From Sciurus carolinensis (lineage: Eukaryota; Chordata; Mammalia; Rodentia; Sciuridae), in NCBI RefSeq assembly GCF_902686445.1, contig NC_062215.1, positions 30,092,750 to 30,156,749 of the forward strand: a stretch of 64,000 nt of DNA. The letters are read 5' to 3'. The notes beneath the pieces were generated by a model. The model was not told the origin of the DNA. It did not search any database and saw only the letters and a program-made list of their open reading frames with translations. A program made the position numbers and the translations under genes. Position 1 is the first letter of the stretch. Every line of letters starts with the position of its first letter. Below, piece after piece: positions 23,286-32,344 of this stretch.

Positions 23286-23846
23286 ATTTTAACATTCAGG
23301 GACTTGGAACTATGAAAGTAAATTCAAGTGGTCTAATTAGATGTACTTCTTACATTTTATTTCAATTTAACAGTACCACAATTTCAAAGTAATTCAGTAC
23401 TCTGAATGTATAATAGCCCTAGACCTTAAAGGGAAACTAAAGTCAAATTTGAAATAAGAATATAATCTTTGAGCCCACTGTTAGGGCTTTAGTGACTTCT
23501 TTTCCACTTTGAGATTCTAAAATAGTTACTGTTCACACTGAAGGAAAATAGCTATTTTGTAGATAATAATAAACATGATCCAAAGTTCTGGTCTATGGCC
23601 TGAAATAGATAATTTTTTTTTTTTAATTCTTACATTCCAAGTATGAAGAGCCAATAATTGGGGAAGCAACTATAGAATTAAGCTGAATGATGATGAAGTC
23701 CATGCCTGCACATTTAAGAAACAAGCAGTTCCTCTTAATATTAATAAACTCTTTAGTAGTGAACAGTTAAGTATAGTAGTGAACAGTCATTCATTCTATG
23801 TAGGTAGGTGAGTTTTTTTTATGATAAAAGGCTGAACCTGTTCTTT
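23286..23846. other. Intergenic gap between convergent TOM1L1 and COX11
   Basis: AT-rich sequence of about 0.56 kb between the plus-strand TOM1L1 poly(A) signals and the minus-strand COX11 signal. I see no exon, no clear repeat and no RNA gene in it. A T-run lies near 23611-23624. Confidence 0.55.
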
Positions 23847-23852
23847 TATTTT
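23847..23852 (-). promoter_or_regulatory. COX11: Candidate COX11 poly(A) signal
   Basis: TTTATT on the plus strand is AATAAA on the minus strand, about 150 bp after the COX11 stop. This gives a short 3' UTR; longer forms are possible. Confidence 0.5.
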
Positions 23853-23998
23853 TCAGTGGGGTAAATTAGTTGGCAGAAGAAAAAAAACTATTCAAAATAG
23901 GTTTTACTTCACCTTATTATAGAATATTTCTCTTCTGAGAAGGCAGGATACATGATTTCTCAAAAATCATAAATCTGAAGTAGGACTTGGTTGCTACT

Positions 23999-24179
23999 TC
24001 AATTATAGCCTGGAATTGGCAACTTGTGCCCTTCCTTTGCTTCAAAAAAGGTATAAGAAAGAGTGATGAGATCAACATTCACCATTCTTGGATCTTCAGC
24101 AAATTCAGGATCAATGTAGAAAAATACTGGCATGTCTACTTCTTCTTGGGGGTTAAGTCGTTGTCTTCAAACAGAAGCA
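23999..24179 (-). CDS. COX11: COX11 exon 4 with copper motif CFC; apparent 2-nt deletion
   Basis: After the TCTAG acceptor the exon opens TGC TTC TGT, the CFC motif (residues 216 and 218) that ligates copper with Cys120. Family sequence then reads FEEQRLNPQEE. Here the DNA from the T-run to the conserved CAA codon (about 24173-24164) is 2 nt short, apparently one base from a T run and one from an A run. Read as given, the frame runs C-F-C-L-K-T-T-T and stops at TAA, giving 223 residues. From the CAA codon on, the original frame is intact to TGA 24001-23999 (DMPVFFYIDPEFAEDP through GHKLPIPGYN). Length is 181 nt against the expected 183. The preserved downstream frame argues for an error or a very recent mutation, since COX11 is essential for respiration. 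The upstream AG at 24201-24200 does not rescue the frame. Confidence 0.9.
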
Positions 24180-24512
24180 CTAGAAGTTATAGAAAGGTAC
24201 TGTTTAATAACATTTCTATTACCTATAACAAAGTAATAGTTCATTTTAAGTTCTATGATAGAAAAAACAGCATGTTCCTGGCTTAGAATGCGTTTTAAGG
24301 ACTGAGAATCAAATTAATTCTAATTTTAAAAGCAAAATATTCATTTGGTTTGGCTCTGTCTTTTCATAGCAGGTTAAACAATGAGGATAAAAGTGGCTTG
24401 AAGTCTACAAGAAACAGTTCTCAGAAATTACAAGTATCTACTAAACACTGTAGTTAGTTGCATACTAAACAGTTTCATGTACCTTTATTATATTCTTGTT
24501 TGTATTGTTTAC

Positions 24513-24638
24513 CTGTATTTTATTGAAATACTGTCCAGCTTCAAATGGTATAACATTATATGTAGAAATTCCGATTATTGGTTTGTCAGTAGGATTCTTA
24601 GCTTTATAAAATGCCAATGCAGTCTCTCCTGGTACCAC
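24513..24638 (-). CDS. COX11: COX11 exon 3: intermembrane-space domain
   Basis: Minus-strand exon of exactly 42 codons (phase 0 at both ends), acceptor AG at 24640-24639 and donor GT at 24512-24511. It reads VVPGETALAFYKAKNPTDKP and ends PFEAGQYFNKIQ, immediately before the CFC copper motif that opens exon 4. Only conservative differences from human are visible (R to K, V to I). Confidence 0.97.
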
Positions 24639-25674
24639 CTGTTTTAAAGAATGCACATTATCAGTACTTTAAATCTCACATATTTTTTTCATCTATTAAA
24701 TTACAACCATATTAGTTTTGCTGTTCTTGAGACCATCATACCTAATCTGAGGTTCAGCAAATAGTTAATCTTACCCACAAACCTGAGACTCAAATTTTAT
24801 TTGCGTGTCAATGAAAAGCAGTGCACTGTTAGGCAAAATTATTTATCTATTACTCTTATATATCTGAGGTTTTAAAAAATGTTTCTAAGGACAAGCCAAG
24901 CATATCGTAGCCCTTAACACTTAAACCTGAATGTCATGATTATTTTTTTTTAAATGATACCAACATTAAACTTACCTTGAATTAAAAGTAAATTCGTGAA
25001 TAAAACCAAAAGTGCTAATGCACTGAGAAATAGGGAGGCTTAAAATAAAGATTTCCAAAAGACAGTCTGTCCACTTATACCAATATACCATTTGATACTG
25101 TTTTCTACCACATAAGTGAACTATTGCAAAATTATAACCTATGAAACCCTTAATCATTAAGATACTTGGTCATGTTAACTAAACTGGACAATCACTAATA
25201 TTTACAAGTATTTTCCAGTAAGGGTTGAAATTAAGTCTTGCTAATCCTCAATTGAGAGAATTTCCATTAAAATCCTTCCAAGGTTGCAATTAGTTACATT
25301 TTAGAAAATTGTAAAATCTTACAGACTATGAGTATTTACTATTTACTGATACTAAGTATCTACTTCAAGTTAATTTTTTCTTGTTTTTAAGGGAAAAGGA
25401 TACTTTTGATATAGACCAGTAACTATCTTTTAAATAATTGATGATTTTCAACCTTTTTCCCTATCTTTCTATACCTGAGGAGTCAGAAAGCCATATAGCA
25501 TAATAGTTATTACACCCAATGTTAGCTACCAGAGGAATGTAGGATCAACTCTTAAGCTATATGATTTGATAAAAACATGACATTTTTCATGTGTCAAAAT
25601 GACATTTACTAATATGTTACTTCAAAGCATGTATTCTGTTACATTAGGTACAGAGCATTATTAAAAGTCATTTC

Positions 25675-25862
25675 AGCTGGGCACAGTGGTGCATGCCTAT
25701 AATCTCAGTGACTCAGGAGGCAGAGGCAGGAAGATTACAGTTCAAGGCCAGCCTGGGCAACTCAGTGAGACCCTCTATCAATAAAACATGAAAAAGTGGT
25801 GGGGATGTAGCTCCGTGCTAAAGTTCCTCTGGATTCAATCCCCAATACAAAGAATAAAAAAG
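25675..25862 (+). mobile_element. B1-dID SINE in COX11 intron 2
   Basis: B1 half (GCTGGGCACAGTGGTGCATG, GGCAGAGGCAGGAAGATTAC) and a degraded ID half (GTGGGGATGTAGCTCCGTGC, GGATTCAATCCCCAATACAA). Imperfect target repeats AAAAGTCATTTCA / AAAAGTTCACTTCA flank it. Confidence 0.9.
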
Positions 25863-25870
25863 TTCACTTC

Positions 25871-25951
25871 AAAATACTAACAAATTCCATGAATAATTCC
25901 ATTGCATGAAATATATTTCCATGAATTATTCATGGAATCTGTTAGTATTTT
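25871..25951. repeat. 81-bp hairpin: 29-bp inverted repeats, 23-bp spacer
   Basis: Arms 25871-25899 and 25923-25951 are reverse complements at 28 of 29 positions. The spacer contains GAAATATATTTC, itself a 12-bp palindrome. It lies 75 bp into COX11 intron 2, between exon 2 and a SINE. Confidence 0.93.
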
Positions 25952-26025
25952 TAAATTGTTTTGATGAGTCAAACAGTTTTTACATTGAAAAAAGAAATCT
26001 TATAATGACTGCTTTAGTTACTTAC

Positions 26026-26181
26026 ATATATTTCTGTTTGCTGAGGTCTAAAGTTCCACTGGAGACTTGCATGCACATCTGCATTAAAGGTAACCTTAAT
26101 GATTCGATCCTTAACAGGCACCATGTTTTCAATCTGGTCTGATGAATGACCTGCTACTGCTGATCCTCCCAGTCCAGTAGT
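26026..26181 (-). CDS. COX11: COX11 exon 2: start of the intermembrane-space domain
   Basis: Minus-strand exon between an AG acceptor (26183-26182) and a GTAAG donor (26025-26021); exactly 52 codons in phase 0. It reads TTGLGGSAVAGHSSDQIENM, then a segment ending QWNFRPQQTEIY. It is nearly identical to human and forms the first strands of the immunoglobulin-like copper-binding domain in the intermembrane space. Confidence 0.96.
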
Positions 26182-26337
26182 CTAGGAAAAAAGATACTAA
26201 ATGTGTTAAATATTTATAGATCTTGATCTATTTATTGAATAAAAGCAAATGTTTAAAAGCAGTAATCCAGTTAGAGCCATGTTTAAATACTATTTCTGAC
26301 CATTCTCCTACTGTTAATTAATGTTTTGCCCATTAGC

Positions 26338-26420
26338 ATTTTTTTTTTTTCCCTGTGGTGCTGGGGATTGAACCCAGGGCCTTGTGCCACTGTGTCAACT
26401 GAGCTATATCCCCAGCCCAT
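26338..26420 (-). mobile_element. ID-type SINE, minus strand
   Basis: T-run, then GTGCTGGGGATTGAACCCAG, GGCCTTGTGCCACTGTGTCA, GAGCTATATCCCCAGCCCAT. In COX11 intron 1. Confidence 0.85.
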
Positions 26421-27454
26421 GGTTTGCCCATTTTTAAGGTGTCAAAAACCTATATTAAAATAATTCCTGTTTCAACAATCCTGTGGTTATCTGGATGATC
26501 AAAGTGGGTCCTCTGGGAAAAGCAGCTTCTTTGGATACAAAAACTATTTTCTATTATCATGGATAACAAAGCACAGAATTTCCAGATTAGCATCTTATTA
26601 AACATACTTCCTTTATTATCAGTATCTTATATTCATGAGAAGAAATAAAATTTACTCAAAACCAGATTATTTCAATGTAAATACTTAATATTTCCACTTT
26701 TCCATGTTTCTTTCTGGTTATTTTCCATATCATATATTTAAAGTCAAAATTACATTGTAGTTTTACTTCTACATACTGCTTTTCCACAGCATTATAAGTA
26801 TTTTCCCATGCCAGCCAAAGTTTTGTATCATTTACTTCTCAGCATAATACAGCTTTTTTAGATTTCACTAGTTAACCAAAGGACATGATGACTTTGGCCA
26901 CTGAATCAACCTGTCTTAAGGCATCAGAATAATTTGTATCTAACATTTCTTGTTTAACTTCATTGCCACTGATTATTTTCTTATCATATGCTTTAAAAAG
27001 TCCTTGCATCCCAGGTTGTCATTCTTCTGAAACTTCAGGTTGTCAGAATTTTGGTTTCCAGATAATCTTACCTTTTACTATGCCAGAAACACACACACAA
27101 AAAAAATTTGAGGCTAGGGTAAGATTTCTAGCAAGGTATATAATATTACTATCTTGTGCTTCTTATAGTCACTAGCTTCATTCAACTTCCATATGACATT
27201 ATCAAATTGCATTATAACCAAAAAAGCAGTGTCAGAGGGCAAGTCATTATCCTTGCTTAGCAATAAGTATATTCTTCTAATTTATATTTGAGTTTTAAGA
27301 TGTAACTCCTTTTCCTAAAGTCACTTTAATTTAAAAAAAAAATTGTCCTCCCTCAATAAGTATTCCCTAATATATTCTTTGAATAGATTCTTCAAAGTTT
27401 CTAATTTCAGTGTTTAATATACACAAAAATTTTTAAAAAGAGCACTGAAAAGAT

Positions 27455-27600
27455 GTACTGAGCTCAGGTCTCGTTCTGCCACTTACTGAATACATCTTAT
27501 TTAGATTGCATTTTACATGCTCATAAAATGAGGACACTGTTAAGTGGTTTGCATAATCTCTTATTTTTGCTTATAAATTTTTGTGATTCCAAAAGGAACA
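27455..27600 (+). mobile_element. MIR SINE
   Basis: CAGGTCTCGTTCTGCCACTT and ACATGCTCATAAAATGAGGA fit MIR in forward order. Confidence 0.55.
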
Positions 27601-27726
27601 GAAGGTGTTCATACCATATCACTATGTAACATCTAATTTGATTTTAGGATTGCAAATCAATTTACCTTCCTGCCCTACCATTCCAAATGAAGACAGACAT
27701 ATACACAATATTGTCAATTATTAAGT

Positions 27727-27945
27727 TTGGAGCAGGGTTTCTTAACCAGTATTGATATTTGTGGGTGGATAATTTGTTGGGTAAGTGGAGGTGTCCTGTG
27801 CATTGTTGGATATTTAGGAGCATCTCTAGCCTCTACTCACTTGGATGCCAGTAGCACTCTATTCGATAAACCCCTCCCATGGTAACAAATAGATCTTCAA
27901 ACATTGCTAAATGTTCCCTGGGGGACAACCAGCCAGTGATGGTTT
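27727..27945 (+). mobile_element. MER20-like hAT-Charlie element
   Basis: About 219 bp, the usual length. GGGTTTCTTAACCAGTATTG, GTCCTGTGCATTGTTGGATA, GATGCCAGTAGCACTC, CATTGCTAAATGTTCCCTGG follow the MER20 pattern. It sits in COX11 intron 1, 340 bp from the exon. Confidence 0.75.
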
Positions 27946-28079
27946 GAGGAGGGGCTACACTTGATTTGGATTCAGTTCTGCTTATGAACTAACCAGGTGA
28001 TAAGTTTGGGGGTTCATACTTTGGCCCCCTGTGTGGTGAGGTGTAGCTCAGAAATCAGAGAAATTCACTCTGTCGCGTG

Positions 28080-28195
28080 GAATAAACAACCAGTATGAGA
28101 ACTAGGGTTCCACTTAACAGCTCTTCCACTAACTTTCTCGGTGACCTTGTACAAGTCACCGTTTGAATCAGTCTCCTCTTTAACACATACCCTTA
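28080..28195 (+). mobile_element. MIR SINE
   Basis: ACTAGGGTTCCACTTAACAG, TTCTCGGTGACCTTGTACAA, GTCACCGTTTGAATCAGTCT. It directly abuts the CpG island. Confidence 0.6.
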
Positions 28196-28285
28196 GACAA
28201 CTTTCCGACTATGACCCTCTTGTAGAGTGGCGGCTTTGGAGGATCTGCTCGGCACGTCACCCCTCCTAACCGCGCCACCCCCTAC

Positions 28286-28648
28286 CTGGCAATAGAGCCG
28301 ATAAAGGGGCACAGCGGCGTATGACGCCCCCAGCATGCCCACGGCGGCCGCGGCCACGTAGGTGAGCACCGTCTTGTTCCGCCGCCGCCAATCCTCCTCC
28401 TGCGCGCGTGTGAAAGGGTTTGAGCTCTTGGGTCGCCGCGGCCCCTGCGCTCCTGCGTCCCGGGCCGGTCTCGGGCGCTCCCATGTCCATAGCCGCTTCA
28501 GCCCTCTCTCAGCACCTGCTGTTCCACTCCACCTCAGGCTAAGGAACGGTTCTACCCTCCCCGCAGCCTCGGTCGAGGACCCAGGGTGGCTCCAACGCCG
28601 GGGACAAAAAGCGACGAGTCTCCATCCCGGACACCAGATCGCTCCCAT
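28286..28648 (-). CDS. COX11: COX11 exon 1: mitochondrial presequence, TM helix, first copper Cys
   Basis: Exon 1 starts at ATG 28648-28646 (G at -3 and at +4, a good Kozak context) and ends at CAG before GTAGGG; 121 codons. The N-terminus is Arg- and Trp-rich and poor in acidic residues, as in a mitochondrial targeting sequence. A conserved block KSSNPFTRAQEE sits at residues 74-85. A hydrophobic helix (about 94-115, TYVAAAAVGMLGASYAAV) anchors the protein in the inner membrane. Cys120 in YRLYC just after it corresponds to the family's third functional cysteine. GC-rich codon use reflects the CpG island. Opposite-strand open frames here are shadows of it. Confidence 0.96.
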
Positions 28649-28692
28649 AACCCCCGGATAGACCGCCCGCCTGTCAGGGACGAGAAGTCAGA

Positions 28693-28718
28693 TCTCGCGA
28701 TGCCTGTACCTCTCGCGG
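28693..28718. promoter_or_regulatory. Paired TCTCGCG promoter elements
   Basis: TCTCGCGA (28693-28700) and TCTCGCGG (28711-28718) lie 18 bp apart in the bidirectional promoter; a third TCTCGCGG is at 29004-29011. They match most of the TCTCGCGAGA element enriched in TATA-less and bidirectional mammalian promoters. That they act here is inference. Confidence 0.45.
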
Positions 28719-28814
28719 GTATCTGGGTTGAGCCTGCCCCTGCCTTGGCTACCGGACTCCTCAGGTGGCAACGCTTGCAGTCAGGCTACGGAGGGCCGGT
28801 TTGCCTGGTTAACG
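28700..28814 (+). other. STXBP4: STXBP4 first exon (5' UTR), with possible uORF start
   Basis: A GTAAGT donor at 28815 closes a GC-rich segment between the COX11 start codon and the body of STXBP4. In other mammals the first STXBP4 exon is non-coding. The 5' limit is not visible; it must lie right of about 28650 unless the transcripts overlap. An ATG at 28700-28702 opens a frame that stays open to the donor and, after splicing to the next exon, ends just before the main ATG. Confidence 0.6.
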
Positions 28815-29484
28815 GTAAGTTCGCGTTTTGCTTCGGGGCTGTCCCTCCCACTTTGCTCCCTCCAGTGCACTTTTTAACTTAATCTGGAGGAAAACGCGTT
28901 TTGTCCCTCGGTGTGCAGTGTTATCATCAGTTGGGATTGTACCCCTGACCTACCTAAACTCCACCAGTCTTTGTCTGAACCCGGCGGCCCCCAGCGGCGG
29001 CTCTCTCGCGGGACCTCTGCTCGGGGACTCCTTAGCTCGGGTCCCTGTGCTTACCGCCCTTGACTTGGGGCTCGGGGATCACCTGTGGCAGGAAGCCTTC
29101 TGTTGTTAACCACAGTCCTCTCGGACCCTGGACGCCTGCAGTTTCTCTGCACCTGGGCATAGGCTTCCACTATTGCGATGTCCCTTTGCTACTTGCCCGG
29201 TGAATATCACCGTGTCTGGAGCGGGAGACACTTGCAAACCCCAGTATGCTGAGAAGGGAGTGACCAGCCTATGAGGGTCACTTAAGGGGGGATTGGGGCA
29301 AACGGGGGATGTTTATTTTGGGGAGGAAAAAACAGAACCAAGGAGAGAGGATGTGACGCTCTCTTCAGCTGTCCCGTCATACTTAACTGGCATCAAAGCG
29401 GGGGCGGATTGCCTAGCGGGTTTTACTGAAATAGAAGGAAGCATCTTTCTGCAAACTATAAACTCGTGATTCAGAACTCAGATT

Positions 29485-29645
29485 CTCAGGTTAGGCATTT
29501 CTTCATCCTTAACCAGGTCCTCCACCGTGGCCCTGTACTTGGAAGCCAGTAACTTGACCTAAGACTTGGTGTCCATATTGTAAAATGAAAATCGCAATAA
29601 CTAATGTGACTATGTATATAAAGTGATTTTCACAGTACCTGCGGC
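29485..29645 (+). mobile_element. MIR SINE
   Basis: AGTAACTTGACCTAAGACTT and CATATTGTAAAATGAAAATC followed by ACAGTACCTGCGGC fit MIR. Confidence 0.55.
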
Positions 29646-29699
29646 ATAGTAAGAATTTTAAAGACTTTTATTTCTAAGGCTCGCACAAGTCAACTGTCC

Positions 29700-30300
29700 C
29701 CATTTTTATAGATGAAGAAACTGAGAAACTTTGTCATTCAACCCTTATTTATGGCACTCTTACTGTGGTCCACATACTTTTCACTCTGCCGAGGTTATTG
29801 CACAAAACAAATCAGACAAGATTGTTTCTGTTATGGAGTGTATTTTTCTGCTGAAGAGCACATGAGATAATCAAGTAACAGATAAATAAAAAGGGAGTTT
29901 CAGATAACAATCAGTCAAGGTTGACAGTGGAATGGCATGAAGTAATTGAGAGTGATGACCCCAGGAGAGATAGTAAAATTAGGTCTTGGACAAAAAGACC
30001 TAAGTAAGAGCTTTCTAAAGAAGTGATATTTGAGCCTAGTTCTAAACCATGATAAAGAGCTACCTGTGCAATGACAATTCCAAGTCATAGAAAGGCACAG
30101 AGACAGGAAAGACCTAGATGTGACTGAAGAATAAAAGGAGACCAGTGTGTTCCTAGCATAGTGAGCTGGTGGACAGAGGAAGAAAATGGAGTCACAGTTG
30201 GTATATAGAGGCCTTGATAGTAGAAAGCCTCCTATACCATGTCCAAGGGAAGCTATTGAGAGTGTTGAGAACATACAATATGACCTGATTCAAGGCACAA
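29700..30300 (-). mobile_element. L2-like LINE fragment, minus strand
   Basis: Purine-rich sequence with the typical reversed L2 order (GAAGTGATATTTGAGCCTAG, AGAAAGGCACAGAGACAGGA, CATAGTGAGCTGGTGGACAG). Confidence 0.45.
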
Positions 30301-31034
30301 TGAAAAAGAGAGATTGGTTATTTTGAGATGGGGTAAGTAAGGGGCAGGAAGGAAAGTGGAACAACTGGAGGCAATTGTAGTGCAGGTGAGTAGTGACAGT
30401 CACCTTGACTGGATAATTGATTAACTTGTGGCCAGAAGACCATAATTGTAGAGCCAATAAAATTCAGTCATTTTCTGACTCCTTTCTACTTTGGTACACT
30501 TAAAATTTCAAGATTCTATGATTCCTCAAATTTATTCATATTGTATTATGACGGTGTTTGAAATGTTTTTCATGTATAATGTACCTTGGTTCTTATACAG
30601 ATTGTCAGCATTTTGGGATAAGACTTAATATTTTAATTTTTTTGCAGCATAGACTCAAATCCCATGCAAACATTCATGTCCTTGAAGCCAGTAATACATT
30701 TCCTTACCATCCCCACCCCCAGACCCCCTTCCACATAACTCCAGGTAGCAGTATTAATATATGTCAATTATAGTGTCTTTGTATTAGAATCTTTATTTTA
30801 TTTATTTCACTTTATTATTTCTGTATGTGAAGTGAAACTATCCTTTCTAAGGTACAGTAATGTTAGCAAGTGATGTTGGACTTTGTAGCTTTCTCATTTA
30901 ATAAAAGAAAATATGAAGCATATCTAATCTTATGATAATATAAATGGCAATTCATGTTTATGAAGTACTTCTGGATTACAAATAGTTTTGGTATGTCAGA
31001 TGTACTATGCAGAACATCATTTAGTTCAACCTCC

Positions 31035-31600
31035 AATTCTTTATTAGATTAGAGCATTATAGTTATACATAGTAGTTGGTTCATTCTGACAGAATCATAC
31101 ATGCATGGAATTTTATTTACTCCAATTCAGTTCCTGTTCTCCCTTCCTTTTTCTCCTCTCCTCCATTCCTGTTCTCCTTCCTCTACTGATTTTCCTTTTG
31201 CTCGTTCATTTATTTATGATTTGTGATTTCTACATATACATAAATGCGGGATTCACTGTGGTATATTTGTATATGCACATAGGGCGATTTTGTTAATTTA
31301 ATTTTGCATATCTCCCCTTTCCCATCCTTCCTCCCTTCCCCCTTCTGGATCTTCTTCTACACTATTGATTTTCTTTATGTCATAGATATCTGACCCCTCT
31401 CCCCACCACCTTTTTTCCCTTATTTGACCTTTGATTTCTGAGTCTGGCTCATTTCACTTAGCATGATGGTCTATATTTCCATCCATTTACTCTCAGATGC
31501 CATAGTTCATTCTTTATGGCTGCGTAAAACTGTGTGTATATATACCACATTTTCTAATTCCATTCATCTGTTGTCAAATAGGTGTCAACATCCATTTTCT
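31035..31600 (-). mobile_element. L1 3' end, minus strand, older copy
   Basis: TTCACTGTGGTATATTTGTA, CACTTAGCATGATGGTCTAT, TTCATTCTTTATGGCTGCGT match the reversed L1 3' UTR/ORF2 end seen elsewhere in this window, with more divergence. Confidence 0.75.
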
Positions 31601-31839
31601 ACTTTAAAATAATTAAAAATTTACATAAAGTTGCAGAAATAGTGCACAAATTTCCTGCATATCCCTCATCTAGATTCTGTTAAGATTTTTGCACCATTGA
31701 AAGATATGATATTCCAAAACTGTAAACTTAATATTTACATCTGTATCTTCTAATTACAAGGACACTTTCTCCTTCATAATCACAGCACAGGCATCAAAAT
31801 CAGGAAGTTAATATTAATCCAGTATTACCATCTGGGGTC

Positions 31840-32330
31840 ACCTTGAGCTGCCATAACAAAATACCACAGTCTGTGTTATCAAAATGACACTGACATTTCA
31901 TTCTGAGCACAAACTTGGTAAAGAATGAACTCTTATCCCCATGGCAAATTAATATTATGATCTATTATGTTAATTTTCTAGGGCTATAGCAGCAAATTAC
32001 TGCTTAGACTTGGGTTGCTTAGACTACAGAGATTTATTTCTCACATTTCTGGAGGCCTGAGGTCCAGTATCAGGGTTCTGGATGATTCTCTTCCTGGTGA
32101 GGTTTCTCCTCACTTGTAGCAGTCTGCCATCTTGCTGTGTCCTCTCATTATTGAGAGAAGTGAGCAAGCTCTTTAATGTCTTTTCTTAAAAGGACACTAA
32201 TCACTTCCCAAAGGTCCTATCATTATGACCTTAATTACTTCTTTAATTCATATGCAGCTGCACTTGGGGTTAGGACTTTTACTTAGGAATTTTGGGGGAC
32301 AGTTTATTCAGTCCATAACCCATGTTGTCC
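31840..32330 (-). mobile_element. MLT1-type MaLR LTR
   Basis: TTTTCTAGGGCTATAGCAGC, GAGATTTATTTCTCACATTT, CTGGAGGCCTGAGGTCCAGT, and closing GGGGGACAGTTTATTCAGTC. The leftmost 100 bp may be a separate fragment. Confidence 0.75.
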
Positions 32331-32344
32331 ATCAACTCTATTGG

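Larger units (their letters stand above)
23847..28648 (-). other. COX11: COX11 gene, from start codon to poly(A) signal
   Basis: COX11 is a mitochondrial inner-membrane copper chaperone. It delivers copper to the CuB site of COX1 during cytochrome c oxidase assembly. Four exons on the minus strand (28648-28286, 26181-26026, 24638-24513, 24179-23999) would encode 275 residues if exon 4 were in frame, against 276 in human. Exons 1-3 have exactly matching phase 0 junctions (121, 52 and 42 codons). Exon 4 has an apparent 2-nt deletion. The gene shares a CpG-island promoter with STXBP4 and converges on TOM1L1. Confidence 0.95.
28190..29115. promoter_or_regulatory. CpG island and bidirectional COX11/STXBP4 promoter
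   Basis: A sharp rise in G+C and CpG density in otherwise AT-rich DNA. It covers COX11 exon 1, the head-to-head start region (28649-28814) and the first 300 bp of STXBP4 intron 1. The distance from the COX11 ATG to the STXBP4 exon 1 donor is only 166 bp, so both start sites must be close together. No TATA box is visible, typical of CpG-island housekeeping promoters. Confidence 0.88.

Noticed and set aside
24180..24199. Rescue of COX11 by the upstream acceptor AG at 24201-24200
   Set aside because: This adds 20 nt, which fixes the length modulo 3, but the resulting frame meets a TGA before the conserved CAA codon.
28266..29109. Several overlapping open frames on both strands (74-99 codons)
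   Set aside because: They are by-products of stop-poor CpG-island sequence and of COX11 exon 1.
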